This document shows positions 1 to 6,480 of a stretch of 6,581 nucleotides of DNA, piece by piece. Each line of letters opens with the position of its first letter. Position 1 is the stretch's first letter. Source of the DNA: an uncultured beta proteobacterium. Lineage in GTDB: Bacteria > Pseudomonadota > Gammaproteobacteria > Burkholderiales > Burkholderiaceae_C. The notes under the pieces were generated by a model, which was given only the letters and a program-made list of their open reading frames with translations, did no database searches and was not told where the DNA came from. A program made the position numbers and the translations under genes. The stretch lies in contig CAIXMC010000379.1 in NCBI GenBank assembly GCA_903920405.1, positions 1-6,581 on the forward strand, written 5' to 3'.

Positions 1-1491
1 GTTCTCGGCTGCTGCTGCCATTTCTTCAACCAGAGCAGCGTTTTGTTGGGTGGCATGATCCATTTGGCTCACAGCCTCGCCTACCTGGGCGACACCAGTG
101 GATTGTTCGTTGCTGGCAGCACTGATTTCACCCATGATGTCTGTCACGCGTTTGATGGCGTTCACTACTTCGGTCATGGTGTTGCCTGCCTTATCGACCA
201 AGGCAGAACCCTGCTCTACCCGCTCCACACTGGCATTGATCAGGGATTTGATTTCTTTGGCGGCCTCCGCACTGCGACCCGCCAGGCTACGCACTTCGCT
301 GGCCACCACAGCAAAACCACGACCCTGTTCACCCGCCCGTGCGGCTTCAACGGCTGCGTTCAATGCCAAAATATTGGTCTGAAATGCAATACCGTCAATC
401 ACACTGATGATGTCTGATATTTTTTTGGAGGAATCATTGATGCCTTTCATGGTCTCAACCACCTGACTGACAACTTGGCCACCCTCAACTGCCACGGTGG
501 ATGCTCCCAGTGCCAATTGATTGGCCTGACGCGCAGATTCTGCGTTGTGCGACACAGCAGAACCCAACTGTTCCATGGAGGAAGACGTTTGCTCCAGCGC
601 GCTGGCTTGCTGTTCGGTGCGCGCTGAGAGATCGCTGTTGCCATGGGCAATTTCAGAACTGGCATTGGCCACACTTTCAGAACCCATGCGAACACTGGCT
701 ACCACTTTGGACAAATCAACGCGCATGGACTCCATGGCGTTAAGCAACTGCGCGATTTCGTCACTGCCCTGTGTTTTCAAAGGCACGGCCAGATTGCCTC
801 TGGCAAATTCCCGTGCTGCATCGACGGCAGACTGAATAGGGCGCGTTATTTGGCGCGATAACCATACCCCCAGAACCGTTGCCAGAACCACAGCCACGCC
901 AAGCATCAGTGCCACGTTGATTTTGGCGCTGAAATAGGTGTTGTGAGCATCTTCTGATGAATTCAGGGCACCCTTGCTATTGATGATAATCAAGTCATTG
1001 AGGGTTTTAAAAATGGCTCTGAAAGCTACTCTGGAGTCGCCTCGCAAATACTGGACAGTGGCCTCCAAACCCGTCGGGCCGACCGATGAAAGTGCGACAA
1101 GTTTGCTGGAAGTGGCAAGATAAATACTGAGTTCTTGCTTGTATGTGTTAAACGCTTGACGCTCAGTAGGCGAATCCAGAAGCGCCTCAAATTTGTGTCC
1201 TGCGTCAGACAGTTTGACAATGTCAGCATTGATGCGATCAAATTCCAACTTTTTTTCATCTGCGCTGAGGGTGACAACATGCTGCAGTTCGGCACGCCGC
1301 ATGTCATTCAACAGGGTTTGCATTTCACCCACATGATTGAGGGACGGCAACCAGTTTGTCGAAACGTCTTCAATGGCACTGTCGATACGTCCCATCTGCA
1401 AAATCGCCAAACCACTTGTGAAAGCAGTCAGTACCACCATCAACGCGAACCCGATACCTAATTTGACACCGATATTTGAAAAATTTATCAC
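1..1491 (-). CDS. Methyl-accepting chemotaxis protein, C-terminus cut by the window edge
   Basis: Inner-membrane chemoreceptor that relays ligand signals to CheA/CheW. The frame is open for 497 codons from a GTG start to base 1 with no stop, so the end lies outside. Visible order: cytoplasmic N-tip; TM1 about residues 11-31; a periplasmic region of about 155 residues (32-190), predicted helical and the right size for a four-helix-bundle (4HB_MCP/Tar-like) sensor; TM2 about 191-211; HAMP about 212-264 with the typical TRPI at its start; then the signalling coiled coil. The kinase-control hairpin tip is at about 365-392 ([20 protein letters not shown], then [13 protein letters not shown]). Methylation-type helices lie around 290-320 and after 480. 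The GTG is chosen because GGGGA lies 4 nt upstream, the hydrophobic TM1 begins about 10 residues later, and the frame is closed 12 codons upstream by the xthA stop. Ligand unknown. Whether a C-terminal CheR-binding pentapeptide exists cannot be seen. The family call is secure. Confidence 0.95.
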   Translation of the reverse strand, partial: MINFSNIGVKLGIGFALMVVLTAFTSGLAILQMGRIDSAIEDVSTNWLPSLNHVGEMQTLLNDMRRAELQHVVTLSADEKKLEFDRINADIVKLSDAGHKFEALLDSPTERQAFNTYKQELSIYLATSSKLVALSSVGPTGLEATVQYLRGDSRVAFRAIFKTLNDLIIINSKGALNSSEDAHNTYFSAKINVALMLGVAVVLATVLGVWLSRQITRPIQSAVDAAREFARGNLAVPLKTQGSDEIAQLLNAMESMRVDLSKVVASVRMGSESVANASSEIAHGNSDLSARTEQQASALEQTSSSMEQLGSAVSHNAESARQANQLALGASTVAVEGGQVVSQVVETMKGINDSSKKISDIISVIDGIAFQTNILALNAAVEAARAGEQGRGFAVVASEVRSLAGRSAEAAKEIKSLINASVERVEQGSALVDKAGNTMTEVVNAIKRVTDIMGEISAASNEQSTGVAQVGEAVSQMDHATQQNAALVEEMAAAAEN

Positions 1492-1495
1492 ATGG

Positions 1496-1500
1496 TCCCC
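1496..1500 (-). promoter_or_regulatory. Shine-Dalgarno for the chemoreceptor gene (GGGGA)
   Basis: On the minus strand GGGGA stands 4 nt before the GTG at 1491-1489. An ATG one base out of register (1493-1491) is followed at once by TGA, giving ATGTGA, so the ATG cannot start the receptor. The SD therefore supports the GTG as the initiation codon. Confidence 0.5.
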
Positions 1501-1524
1501 AAAAAAATTTGACGCGAAACCACA

Positions 1525-2346
1525 TTAAACCACCATCTGCTTGCCCATTGGAGATCGCTGCAGATCAAGTTCAACCACCACCGGCGCATGGTCGCTAGGA
1601 CGTTCATTGTGGCGTGGGGTCTTGTCAATCCAGCACCGCATAACCTGAGGTTTCAATGCGTTGCTCACCAGAATATGGTCAATGCGCATGCCACGGTGAC
1701 GACGAAAACCGTTGTTGCGATAGTCCCACCACGAGTAGCTTTGGGGCGGTTGCCCAAACATGCGATGTGCGTCATGCAAACCCAATGCGATCAGCGCTTG
1801 CAGGTGGTAACGTTCCTCATCGGTGCAGCAAATCTGATCTTTCATGCCCACCGGGTCCCAAACATCGACATCGTCAAAAGTGATATTGAAGTCGCCCATT
1901 AAAACCAGATGGGGATAAATTTTCAGTTCGGTGCAAAGCCAGTCGCGCAGGCCTTGAAGCCAAGCCATTTTGTACTCAAACTTGTCGCTGCCAGGTTCTT
2001 GACCATTGGGAAAATAAGCCCCAATCACCCTGATGCCTGCACCATGACAGCCATCCGACGGACAGCTTGCGCTGATAACGCGCGCCATATCATCTGCAAA
2101 CTGCGGTATGTTTTTAACCACGTGGGTGACTGGAATGCGCGACACCATCGCCACACCGTTGTAGGTTTTCTGACCGAAGCACTGTGCGACATAACCGGCT
2201 TGCGCGAAGGCTTGTGTGGGAAATTTGTCATCGGTGAGCTTGAGTTCTTGCAGTGCTAAAACATCCACCGGATTGGCTTTCAACCAGTGCAGTACCTGTG
2301 GCAGACGCACAGTGAGCGAGTTCACATTCCAGGTGGCTAGTTTCAT
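1525..2346 (-). CDS. xthA: Exodeoxyribonuclease III (AP endonuclease, Xth family)
   Basis: Mg2+-dependent 3'-5' exonuclease and apurinic/apyrimidinic endonuclease of base-excision repair, cytoplasmic. The 273-residue product covers the whole endonuclease/exonuclease/phosphatase fold, matching the roughly 268 residues of E. coli ExoIII. Catalytic motifs are in order and intact: WNVNSL with N7, LQELK with E34, Y111 in YFPNG, GDFN with D152 and N154, SWWDYR (W206/W207, substrate-binding loop), RIDHIL with D223, and SDHAP with D252/H253. The ATG at 2346 is chosen because MKLATWNVNS is the normal family N-terminus. There is no recognisable SD before it, and the AT-rich promoter-like boxes almost touch the start codon. 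It stands apart from hpnD upstream by 115 bp and is followed after 33 bp by the chemoreceptor gene, which may be read through from the same promoter. Bacteria of this group often carry more than one Xth paralogue, so the exact paralogue name is less sure than the family. Confidence 0.96.
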   Translation of the reverse strand: MKLATWNVNSLTVRLPQVLHWLKANPVDVLALQELKLTDDKFPTQAFAQAGYVAQCFGQKTYNGVAMVSRIPVTHVVKNIPQFADDMARVISASCPSDGCHGAGIRVIGAYFPNGQEPGSDKFEYKMAWLQGLRDWLCTELKIYPHLVLMGDFNITFDDVDVWDPVGMKDQICCTDEERYHLQALIALGLHDAHRMFGQPPQSYSWWDYRNNGFRRHRGMRIDHILVSNALKPQVMRCWIDKTPRHNERPSDHAPVVVELDLQRSPMGKQMVV

Positions 2347-2353
2347 GGTGTTT

Positions 2354-2381
2354 AATATACTATCTTATTGATAGCTATCAA
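2354..2381 (-). promoter_or_regulatory. Candidate sigma-70 promoter of xthA
   Basis: Minus-strand TTGATA (2381-2376) and TATATT (2359-2354) are separated by 16 nt and resemble -35 and -10 boxes. The -10 ends 7 nt before the xthA ATG, so transcription would start at or next to the start codon. An alternative pair, TTGCAT with TAGTAT at 18 nt spacing, overlaps it and would leave a leader of only a few bases. The -35 box falls in the palindrome at 2367-2382. This is seen by eye only; AT-rich gaps produce such matches by chance. Confidence 0.45.
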
Positions 2382-2411
2382 TGCAAGTGGGACAAGCGCT
2401 AGAGGCCATTT
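2367..2411. repeat. Palindrome plus GCGCTAGAGGCC tail, probable dispersed intergenic repeat
   Basis: ATTGATAGCTATCAAT at 2367-2382 is a perfect 16-bp palindrome. It is followed by GCAAGTGGGACAAGCGCTAG and AGGCCATTTT. From memory, Comamonadaceae intergenic regions carry many copies of an element with the parts TAGCTATCA, AAGCGCT and GAGGCC, often with two AGCGCTT arms facing each other. Here one arm (AAGCGCT, 2394-2400) is intact and the opposing arm is degenerate. Only one copy is in this window, so repetition itself is not shown here. The palindrome could also be a protein-binding site for xthA control. Confidence 0.4.
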
Positions 2412-2461
2412 TGATGTATAAAAAAGTTTCATTTTTTGCTCGTCAGATTTGGGCACACTGG

Positions 2462-3301
2462 TTACATTCGTCCCAATGCCTGCACTTTCCAGGCCAGCCA
2501 GAGTTTACGCAAAGGGGTGAGGTGGATGCGCTGGTGCAGTACAGAAAATTGGTCACGTTCAATTTCTTGTAGCAAGGCGCGGTAAATGCTGGCCATCATC
2601 AAGCCAGGTTTTTGCGCTCGCCAATCAGCAGATGGCAGCAGCGCTAAAGCCTCATCGAAAAGACCTTTGACACGTTGCGCCTGAAAACACATCAGGTGCG
2701 TGAAATTCTCGCTGTAACGGCGCTGAAAAATGTCTTGCGCGGTGACGTTAAATTGCTGCAATTCATGGATGGGTAAATAAATTCTGCCACGCAAGGCATC
2801 TTCGCCCACGTCTCGGATGATATTGGTTAACTGTAACGCTTGCCCAAGTTTGTGCGCGTAGGCCGTGGTTTGGGGCTGTGTTTGACCAAAAATCTTTGCT
2901 GCCACTTCCCCCACCACACCGGCCACTAGATGGCAATAGCGCTGCAAGTCGGGGTAATCGGCATAGCGGGCCTGGTTTAAATCCATCTGGCAACCTTCAA
3001 TGATGGACAGCAAGTGCCTCTGTTCAATGGCAAAGTTCTTGACCCACGGCATCAGTGCCTGCATCACCGGATGGGTAGGCGCACCGCTAAAAGCCTGTAC
3101 CACCTCGGTCTGCCACTGGGCCAGTTGGGTGGCCGCAACGCCCTTGTCTGTGGCCTCATCCACCACATCATCGACCTCGCGGCAAAAGGCATAAAAAGCG
3201 GTGATGGCAGCGCGTTTGGGTGCGCTTAAAAACAAAAAGGCGTAGTAAAAACTGCTGCCTGCATGGGCTGTTTTGTGTTGAACGTAATCTTGGGGTGTCA
3301 T
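2462..3301 (-). CDS. hpnD: Presqualene diphosphate synthase HpnD (trans-isoprenyl diphosphate synthase, head-to-head)
   Basis: Condenses two farnesyl diphosphates to presqualene diphosphate, the first step of the HpnD-HpnC-HpnE route to squalene and hopanoids. With the ATG at 3301 the product is 279 residues, normal for the family. The first Asp-rich motif is at residues 44-48 (DDVVD, within YAFCREVDDVVDE), MDLNQ is around 106-110, and the second motif NIIRDVGED is at 160-168, followed by GRIYLP. The FYYAFLFL stretch near residue 20 fits HpnD better than HpnC or CrtB. Start choice: the frame also opens at GTG 3319, whose GTGA overlaps the aroD stop, but only the ATG has an SD (AAGAGG, 9 nt upstream) and it gives the usual MTPQDY start. 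No hpnC or hpnE lies in the window. CrtB-type phytoene synthase is the main alternative and is less likely. Confidence 0.88.
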   Translation of the reverse strand: MTPQDYVQHKTAHAGSSFYYAFLFLSAPKRAAITAFYAFCREVDDVVDEATDKGVAATQLAQWQTEVVQAFSGAPTHPVMQALMPWVKNFAIEQRHLLSIIEGCQMDLNQARYADYPDLQRYCHLVAGVVGEVAAKIFGQTQPQTTAYAHKLGQALQLTNIIRDVGEDALRGRIYLPIHELQQFNVTAQDIFQRRYSENFTHLMCFQAQRVKGLFDEALALLPSADWRAQKPGLMMASIYRALLQEIERDQFSVLHQRIHLTPLRKLWLAWKVQALGRM

Positions 3302-3310
3302 GGCTGCTGG

Positions 3311-3316
3311 CCTCTT
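3311..3316 (-). promoter_or_regulatory. Shine-Dalgarno deciding the hpnD start (AAGAGG)
   Basis: AAGAGG on the minus strand ends 9 nt before the ATG at 3301-3299. The upstream GTG at 3319-3317 has no purine-rich SD before it. The site lies just past, and partly on, the aroD stop codon (TGA, 3318-3316). Confidence 0.5.
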
Positions 3317-4101
3317 CACAATGCATTGATCATCGATTTTCGCAAAATCTGTAGCACCACGTGCATGTCGTCAATGGGAATCTGGCCCGGCGCAGAGCTT
3401 TCAGCACCAACCACAAAGGTCAATGCAGAACCCAAGGTCCATCCCATCAAGCGGGTGATCACGCCATACTGCCCCATCGACAAGCTAATGATGGGAATGT
3501 TCAACAGGCTGCTGGCTTGCCGTGTCGCCATTAAAAGGGTCAGCACATCGTCCGTCGTGTGGGGCATGACCGCCACCTTGGCCACATCTGCCCCCAATTG
3601 CTGCGCTTGCAAGAACTTCTGAATCAACAAAGTCTGGCTAGGTGTGCCTGAAAAATCATGCCAGGACAGCACCAGTTGGATGCCGTTGGCACAAGACGCT
3701 GCACGCACTTTTGCAATGTGCGCGGGGGTGTGGCTCATTTCATAATCAATCCAATCAATGCCATTGCTTTCGCACACAGCTTCGTACAGTGCAATCACCT
3801 GATCTTCGGTCAAGGGAATGGCTTCGCCACCTTCTTCACTGCTTCTTCGCGTGAACAACACAAGAAGGTCAGGGGCAGCCCGCTTAATGGCTTTGGCCAA
3901 TTGAACCACTGAGGCGGTGTTACCAATGGCTTCAAAAAAATCTACCCGCCACTCCAGAACATCGGGCTTTTTGGGCAGTATCACCTGAAGTTCGGCCATG
4001 ACCTCATCCGCGGTGCGACCAATCAGCGGGGTGCATACCAGCGGAAAATGGCCATGCGAAATAGGTTTTGCTTGTAATTCAATGGGTTGAAATGTTTTCA
4101 C
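3316..4101 (-). CDS. aroD: 3-dehydroquinate dehydratase, type I (class I aldolase fold)
   Basis: Dehydrates 3-dehydroquinate to 3-dehydroshikimate through a Schiff-base lysine; third step of chorismate synthesis, cytoplasmic. The 261-residue product is full length (about 250 in enterics). Visible active-site residues: E50 and R52 in LEWRVD, E90 before GG in RRSSEEGG, H148 in SWHDF, Schiff-base K175 in VAKVAVMP, R217 in GVITR, and Q240 in SAPGQI. The start is GTG at 4101; no ATG occurs before conserved sequence begins (FPLVCTPLIGR), and MKTFQPIEL is a plausible family N-terminus. The SD is weak (GAG 6 nt upstream). The gene begins 2 bp after the TAA of the Cys-rich membrane protein gene, so translation is probably coupled. 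Its end touches hpnD. The enzyme could also serve quinate catabolism, but no quinate genes are present here. Confidence 0.96.
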   Translation of the reverse strand: MKTFQPIELQAKPISHGHFPLVCTPLIGRTADEVMAELQVILPKKPDVLEWRVDFFEAIGNTASVVQLAKAIKRAAPDLLVLFTRRSSEEGGEAIPLTEDQVIALYEAVCESNGIDWIDYEMSHTPAHIAKVRAASCANGIQLVLSWHDFSGTPSQTLLIQKFLQAQQLGADVAKVAVMPHTTDDVLTLLMATRQASSLLNIPIISLSMGQYGVITRLMGWTLGSALTFVVGAESSAPGQIPIDDMHVVLQILRKSMINAL

Positions 4102-4103
4102 CG

Positions 4104-4343
4104 TTAGCTCACTGGAGATTCATCCGTCAGACGACGATGTACCGTGATGATGGACTCTGCCGCAGGTTGCTTGAGGGGGCATTTTGCGCATGAACTACCA
4201 GCACAACCCTTGACATTTGCTGAATCGCACTTGGTAGGCCTGAACTTGCGTCGCCAGGCGGTTGGCATCAAGGCGTAGCCTGCATAGGCGAATGCACCCA
4301 CCACGACCACGGTAGCGAACACGGTTTGCCAAAATTCGTTCAT
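4104..4343 (-). CDS. FeoB-associated Cys-rich single-pass membrane protein
   Basis: A 79-residue protein that begins inside the feoB stop (ATGA, 4-bp overlap), with GGTGG 5 nt before its ATG. Residues about 5-26 form one hydrophobic segment (FWQTVFATVVVVGAFAYAGY); the arginines and lysine that follow (RRKFR, 31-35) predict that the tail is cytoplasmic. The tail holds four cysteines, C39, C47, C52 and C55, the last three as CAGSSCAKCPLK, spacing C-x7-C-x4-C-x2-C. This architecture and position match the loosely defined small proteins annotated as FeoB-associated Cys-rich membrane protein (DUF6587-like in Burkholderiales). It occupies the slot of feoC in enterics but has no winged-helix domain. 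A role in metal or Fe-S sensing, or in partnering FeoB, is inference. The frame extends upstream to an ATG at 4436, but that extension lies wholly in feoB and is rejected. Confidence 0.83.
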   Translation of the reverse strand: MNEFWQTVFATVVVVGAFAYAGYALMPTAWRRKFRPTKCDSANVKGCAGSSCAKCPLKQPAAESIITVHRRLTDESPVS

Positions 4344-6217
4344 GACATCCACCAAAGGGCCACGCGATACGTTACAAAAGCCGCCGCATAAGCCAACACA
4401 AACTGGTAGGCTGCCATGGCCAGAGGGTAGCGCCATGAATTGGTTTCACGCCGAACGACGACAAGAGTCGCGATGCACTGTGGCGCAAACACAAACCAGG
4501 CCAACAGGGACAAGGCCGTGGGCAGTGACCAACTTTCTGCAATGATGGGCGACAAATGTTGAGCAGCAGTCCCTTTGGCAACAGAGAGTGCATACACCGT
4601 GCCCAAAGCGCCCACAATGACCTCACGCGAGGCCAGACTGGGCACCATTGCCACAGAAATTTGCCAGTTGAAGCCTATGGGTCTGAAGACAGGCTCCAGC
4701 GTTTGACCTAATTGTCCGGCCAGACTGTATTGAATGGCAACGCCGGTAGCACCTGCCGGCGGCGTGGGGTAGCTTGACAAAAACCACAGCACGACCACCA
4801 GTGAAAAAATAAGAGTGCCGACCTGCGTCACAAAAGTGCGACCACGCTCCCACAACCCTAACGCCAGGGTGCGCAGAATTGGCCAGTGGTAGGGCGGCAG
4901 TTCCAACATCAAGGGTTGGTAATGGTTTTTCACACCCACCCGTTTGAGTAGCCACGCCACGCCCACGGCCGACACCACACCGGCTGCATACAACACAAAC
5001 AACACCAGTCCACGCAGGTTAAAAATGCCCACAGCTCGGTCTGGCACAAAAGCGCCGATCAACAAGGCGTAAACGGGCAATCGGGCAGAGCAAGTGATCA
5101 ACGGAAGAACCATGATGGTGGTGATGCGATCTCGCCAGTTGGCAATGGTTCTAGTGGCCATGATGGCGGGGACTGCACAGGCAAAACTCGAGAGCAAAGG
5201 AATAAAAGCACGGCCAGACAAGCCCACCTTACCCATCAGTGTGTCCAGAAGAAACGCAGCACGTGGCAAATAACCGGAGTCTTCAAGCGCCAAAATGAAA
5301 AAAAACAAAATCAGAATTTGTGGCAAAAAGACAAGCACGCTGCCAGCACCGGCAATGACACCGTCAACAAGCAGACTGCGCAAAGGCCCGGGCGACATCT
5401 GGCTCACCGTCGCGTCACTGACCGAAGCCATCACTGAGAGAATCATGTCCATGGGGCTGTTGGCCAGCGAAAACACAGATTGAAAGATGACAAACAATAT
5501 TACCGCCAAAATGACCAAACCCCAGACAGGGTGCAGCGCCCAGGCATCGATTCGCAATTGCTGGCGTTGCAGGGGCAAAGCGGTAGGAGTGACCAACGCC
5601 AGAATGCGCCGCACCTCGCTTTGCAACTGAGCCGGTGTGGAGGGATGTTCGGGTGGCAGGGTGACCTCTGGCCGGTGCGTGGGCAATGTCCAAGTGGAGA
5701 GTTGTGCCAGCAGGGCAGCATGACCGTCGGTTTGCACGGCAACCGTTTCCACCACGGGGCAGCCCAGCTCTTGTGCCAAGAGGGCAGTGTTGATGCACAA
5801 ACCCCTCTCGCGTGCTGCATCCATCATGTTGAGTGCTACCAACATGGGGCGTCCCAGCCGCTTGAGTTCGAGCACCAGGCGAAGATTCATTCGCAAATTG
5901 GTGGCATCCACCACGGCCACCACAGCATCAGGAACATCTTCACCAGCGCGTCTGCCTTCAATGACTTCCAGAGTCACTCGTTCGTCCAGTGTGGCAGGAC
6001 TCAGACTGTAAGTGCCCGGCAAATCAATCACAAACATGCTGTGCCCATTGGCCAGCCGCGTGATGCCAATTTTTCGCTCTACCGTCACACCGGCGTAATT
6101 GGCAACCTTTTGCCTGGCACCCGTCAACAAATTGAACAGTGCAGTTTTGCCGCAGTTGGGGTTACCCACCAAGGCAATGCTGCGCGGCAGCGCTGGAGAA
6201 TCAACGAGAGAGGTCAT
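4340..6217 (-). CDS. feoB: Ferrous iron transporter FeoB (GTPase-coupled permease)
   Basis: Inner-membrane Fe2+ uptake protein with an N-terminal cytoplasmic G domain. Numbering from the ATG at 6217 (625 residues): G1 GNPNCGKT 18-25, switch I threonine in NYAGVTVE (T45), G3 DLPG 65-68, G4 NMMD 130-133, G5-like VQTDG near 161-165. A short linker leads to the first membrane helix near 229-250. The two Gate segments are present: SFACAVPAIMATR with C347, and PLITCSARLPVY with C376. A further membrane cysteine, C581, lies in APQCIATL. About eight to ten hydrophobic helices are visible. The protein is about 150 residues shorter than E. coli FeoB (773), with a reduced region between the G domain and helix 1. 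ATG 6217 is preferred over TTG 6220; it overlaps the feoA stop as TGATG, implying coupled translation. No frameshift is seen. Confidence 0.98.
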   Translation of the reverse strand: MTSLVDSPALPRSIALVGNPNCGKTALFNLLTGARQKVANYAGVTVERKIGITRLANGHSMFVIDLPGTYSLSPATLDERVTLEVIEGRRAGEDVPDAVVAVVDATNLRMNLRLVLELKRLGRPMLVALNMMDAARERGLCINTALLAQELGCPVVETVAVQTDGHAALLAQLSTWTLPTHRPEVTLPPEHPSTPAQLQSEVRRILALVTPTALPLQRQQLRIDAWALHPVWGLVILAVILFVIFQSVFSLANSPMDMILSVMASVSDATVSQMSPGPLRSLLVDGVIAGAGSVLVFLPQILILFFFILALEDSGYLPRAAFLLDTLMGKVGLSGRAFIPLLSSFACAVPAIMATRTIANWRDRITTIMVLPLITCSARLPVYALLIGAFVPDRAVGIFNLRGLVLFVLYAAGVVSAVGVAWLLKRVGVKNHYQPLMLELPPYHWPILRTLALGLWERGRTFVTQVGTLIFSLVVVLWFLSSYPTPPAGATGVAIQYSLAGQLGQTLEPVFRPIGFNWQISVAMVPSLASREVIVGALGTVYALSVAKGTAAQHLSPIIAESWSLPTALSLLAWFVFAPQCIATLVVVRRETNSWRYPLAMAAYQFVLAYAAAFVTYRVALWWMS

Positions 6218-6468
6218 CAATCAGACACCATGACGCTAACGCAGCGTGCTTCAGCCAGACGCAGCGCAAACAAGGAATCACCGACCACCACGGCCAAAGG
6301 CTCACGATCGCCAGGGCCACGACGCACCACCTGCACCGGCTCACCCGGTAAAAAACCCAACTCACCCAAGCGGCGCAAGTGATCCTCGTTCAAAAGAGGA
6401 TCGTTCGCACCAACAGAATGCACTGTGGCGTTGATACCGTCAGGGAGGTCAGAGAGCAAGATGATCAT
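6217..6468 (-). CDS. feoA: Ferrous iron transport protein A (SH3-like FeoA)
   Basis: Small cytoplasmic partner of FeoB needed for full Fe2+ uptake. The 83 residues match the usual 75-85. The FeoA core is visible: LRRLGELGFLPGEPVQVVRR (31-50), then GPGDREPLAV and the closing strand VGDSLFALRLAEARCVSV, typical of the SH3-like beta barrel. The ATG at 6468 has an SD (GAGGAA, 6475-6480) 6 nt upstream. Its TGA overlaps the feoB ATG by one base. I see no convincing Fur box or promoter between it and the right edge, so it may be transcribed from further upstream. Confidence 0.94.
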   Translation of the reverse strand: MIILLSDLPDGINATVHSVGANDPLLNEDHLRRLGELGFLPGEPVQVVRRGPGDREPLAVVVGDSLFALRLAEARCVSVMVSD

Positions 6469-6474
6469 CCTAGA

Positions 6475-6480
6475 TTCCTC
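6475..6480 (-). promoter_or_regulatory. Shine-Dalgarno of feoA (GAGGAA)
   Basis: GAGGAA stands 6 nt before the feoA ATG and forms TGAGGAA with the putative stop codon of the upstream frame. It is complementary to GTTCCTC on the same strand at 6563-6557 (seven pairs including one G-U), so the site could be hidden in a fold of the mRNA. Confidence 0.6.

Noticed and set aside
43..861. Several plus-strand open frames within 43-861
   Set aside because: They are antisense to the highly conserved signalling domain of the chemoreceptor, which is open and intact across this whole stretch.
2420..2437. A6/T6 inverted repeat (AAAAAA-GTTTCA-TTTTTT) as an hpnD terminator
   Set aside because: The stem would be only A-U pairs with no GC-rich part, so it is unlikely to stop transcription; it may be just AT-rich intergenic sequence.
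3263..3622. Plus-strand open frame of 119 codons across the aroD/hpnD junction
   Set aside because: It is antisense to conserved catalytic regions of AroD and the HpnD N-terminus, with no SD or recognisable protein.
4344..4436. N-terminal extension of the Cys-rich protein to an ATG at 4436
   Set aside because: The 31 extra residues lie entirely within the feoB coding sequence in another frame; the ATGA-overlapping start at 4343 directly precedes the membrane helix and has an SD.
5480..6382. Plus-strand open frame of 300 codons opposite feoB and feoA
   Set aside because: It lies antisense to two genes with complete, recognisable motifs, and its product is rich in Q, H, R and S with no family resemblance, as expected of an antisense shadow.
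6460..6469. GATGATCATC palindrome over the feoA start codon as a Fur box
   Set aside because: It matches only part of the Fur consensus and is largely a product of the codons ATG ATC ATC; no extended GATAAT-type repeat surrounds it.
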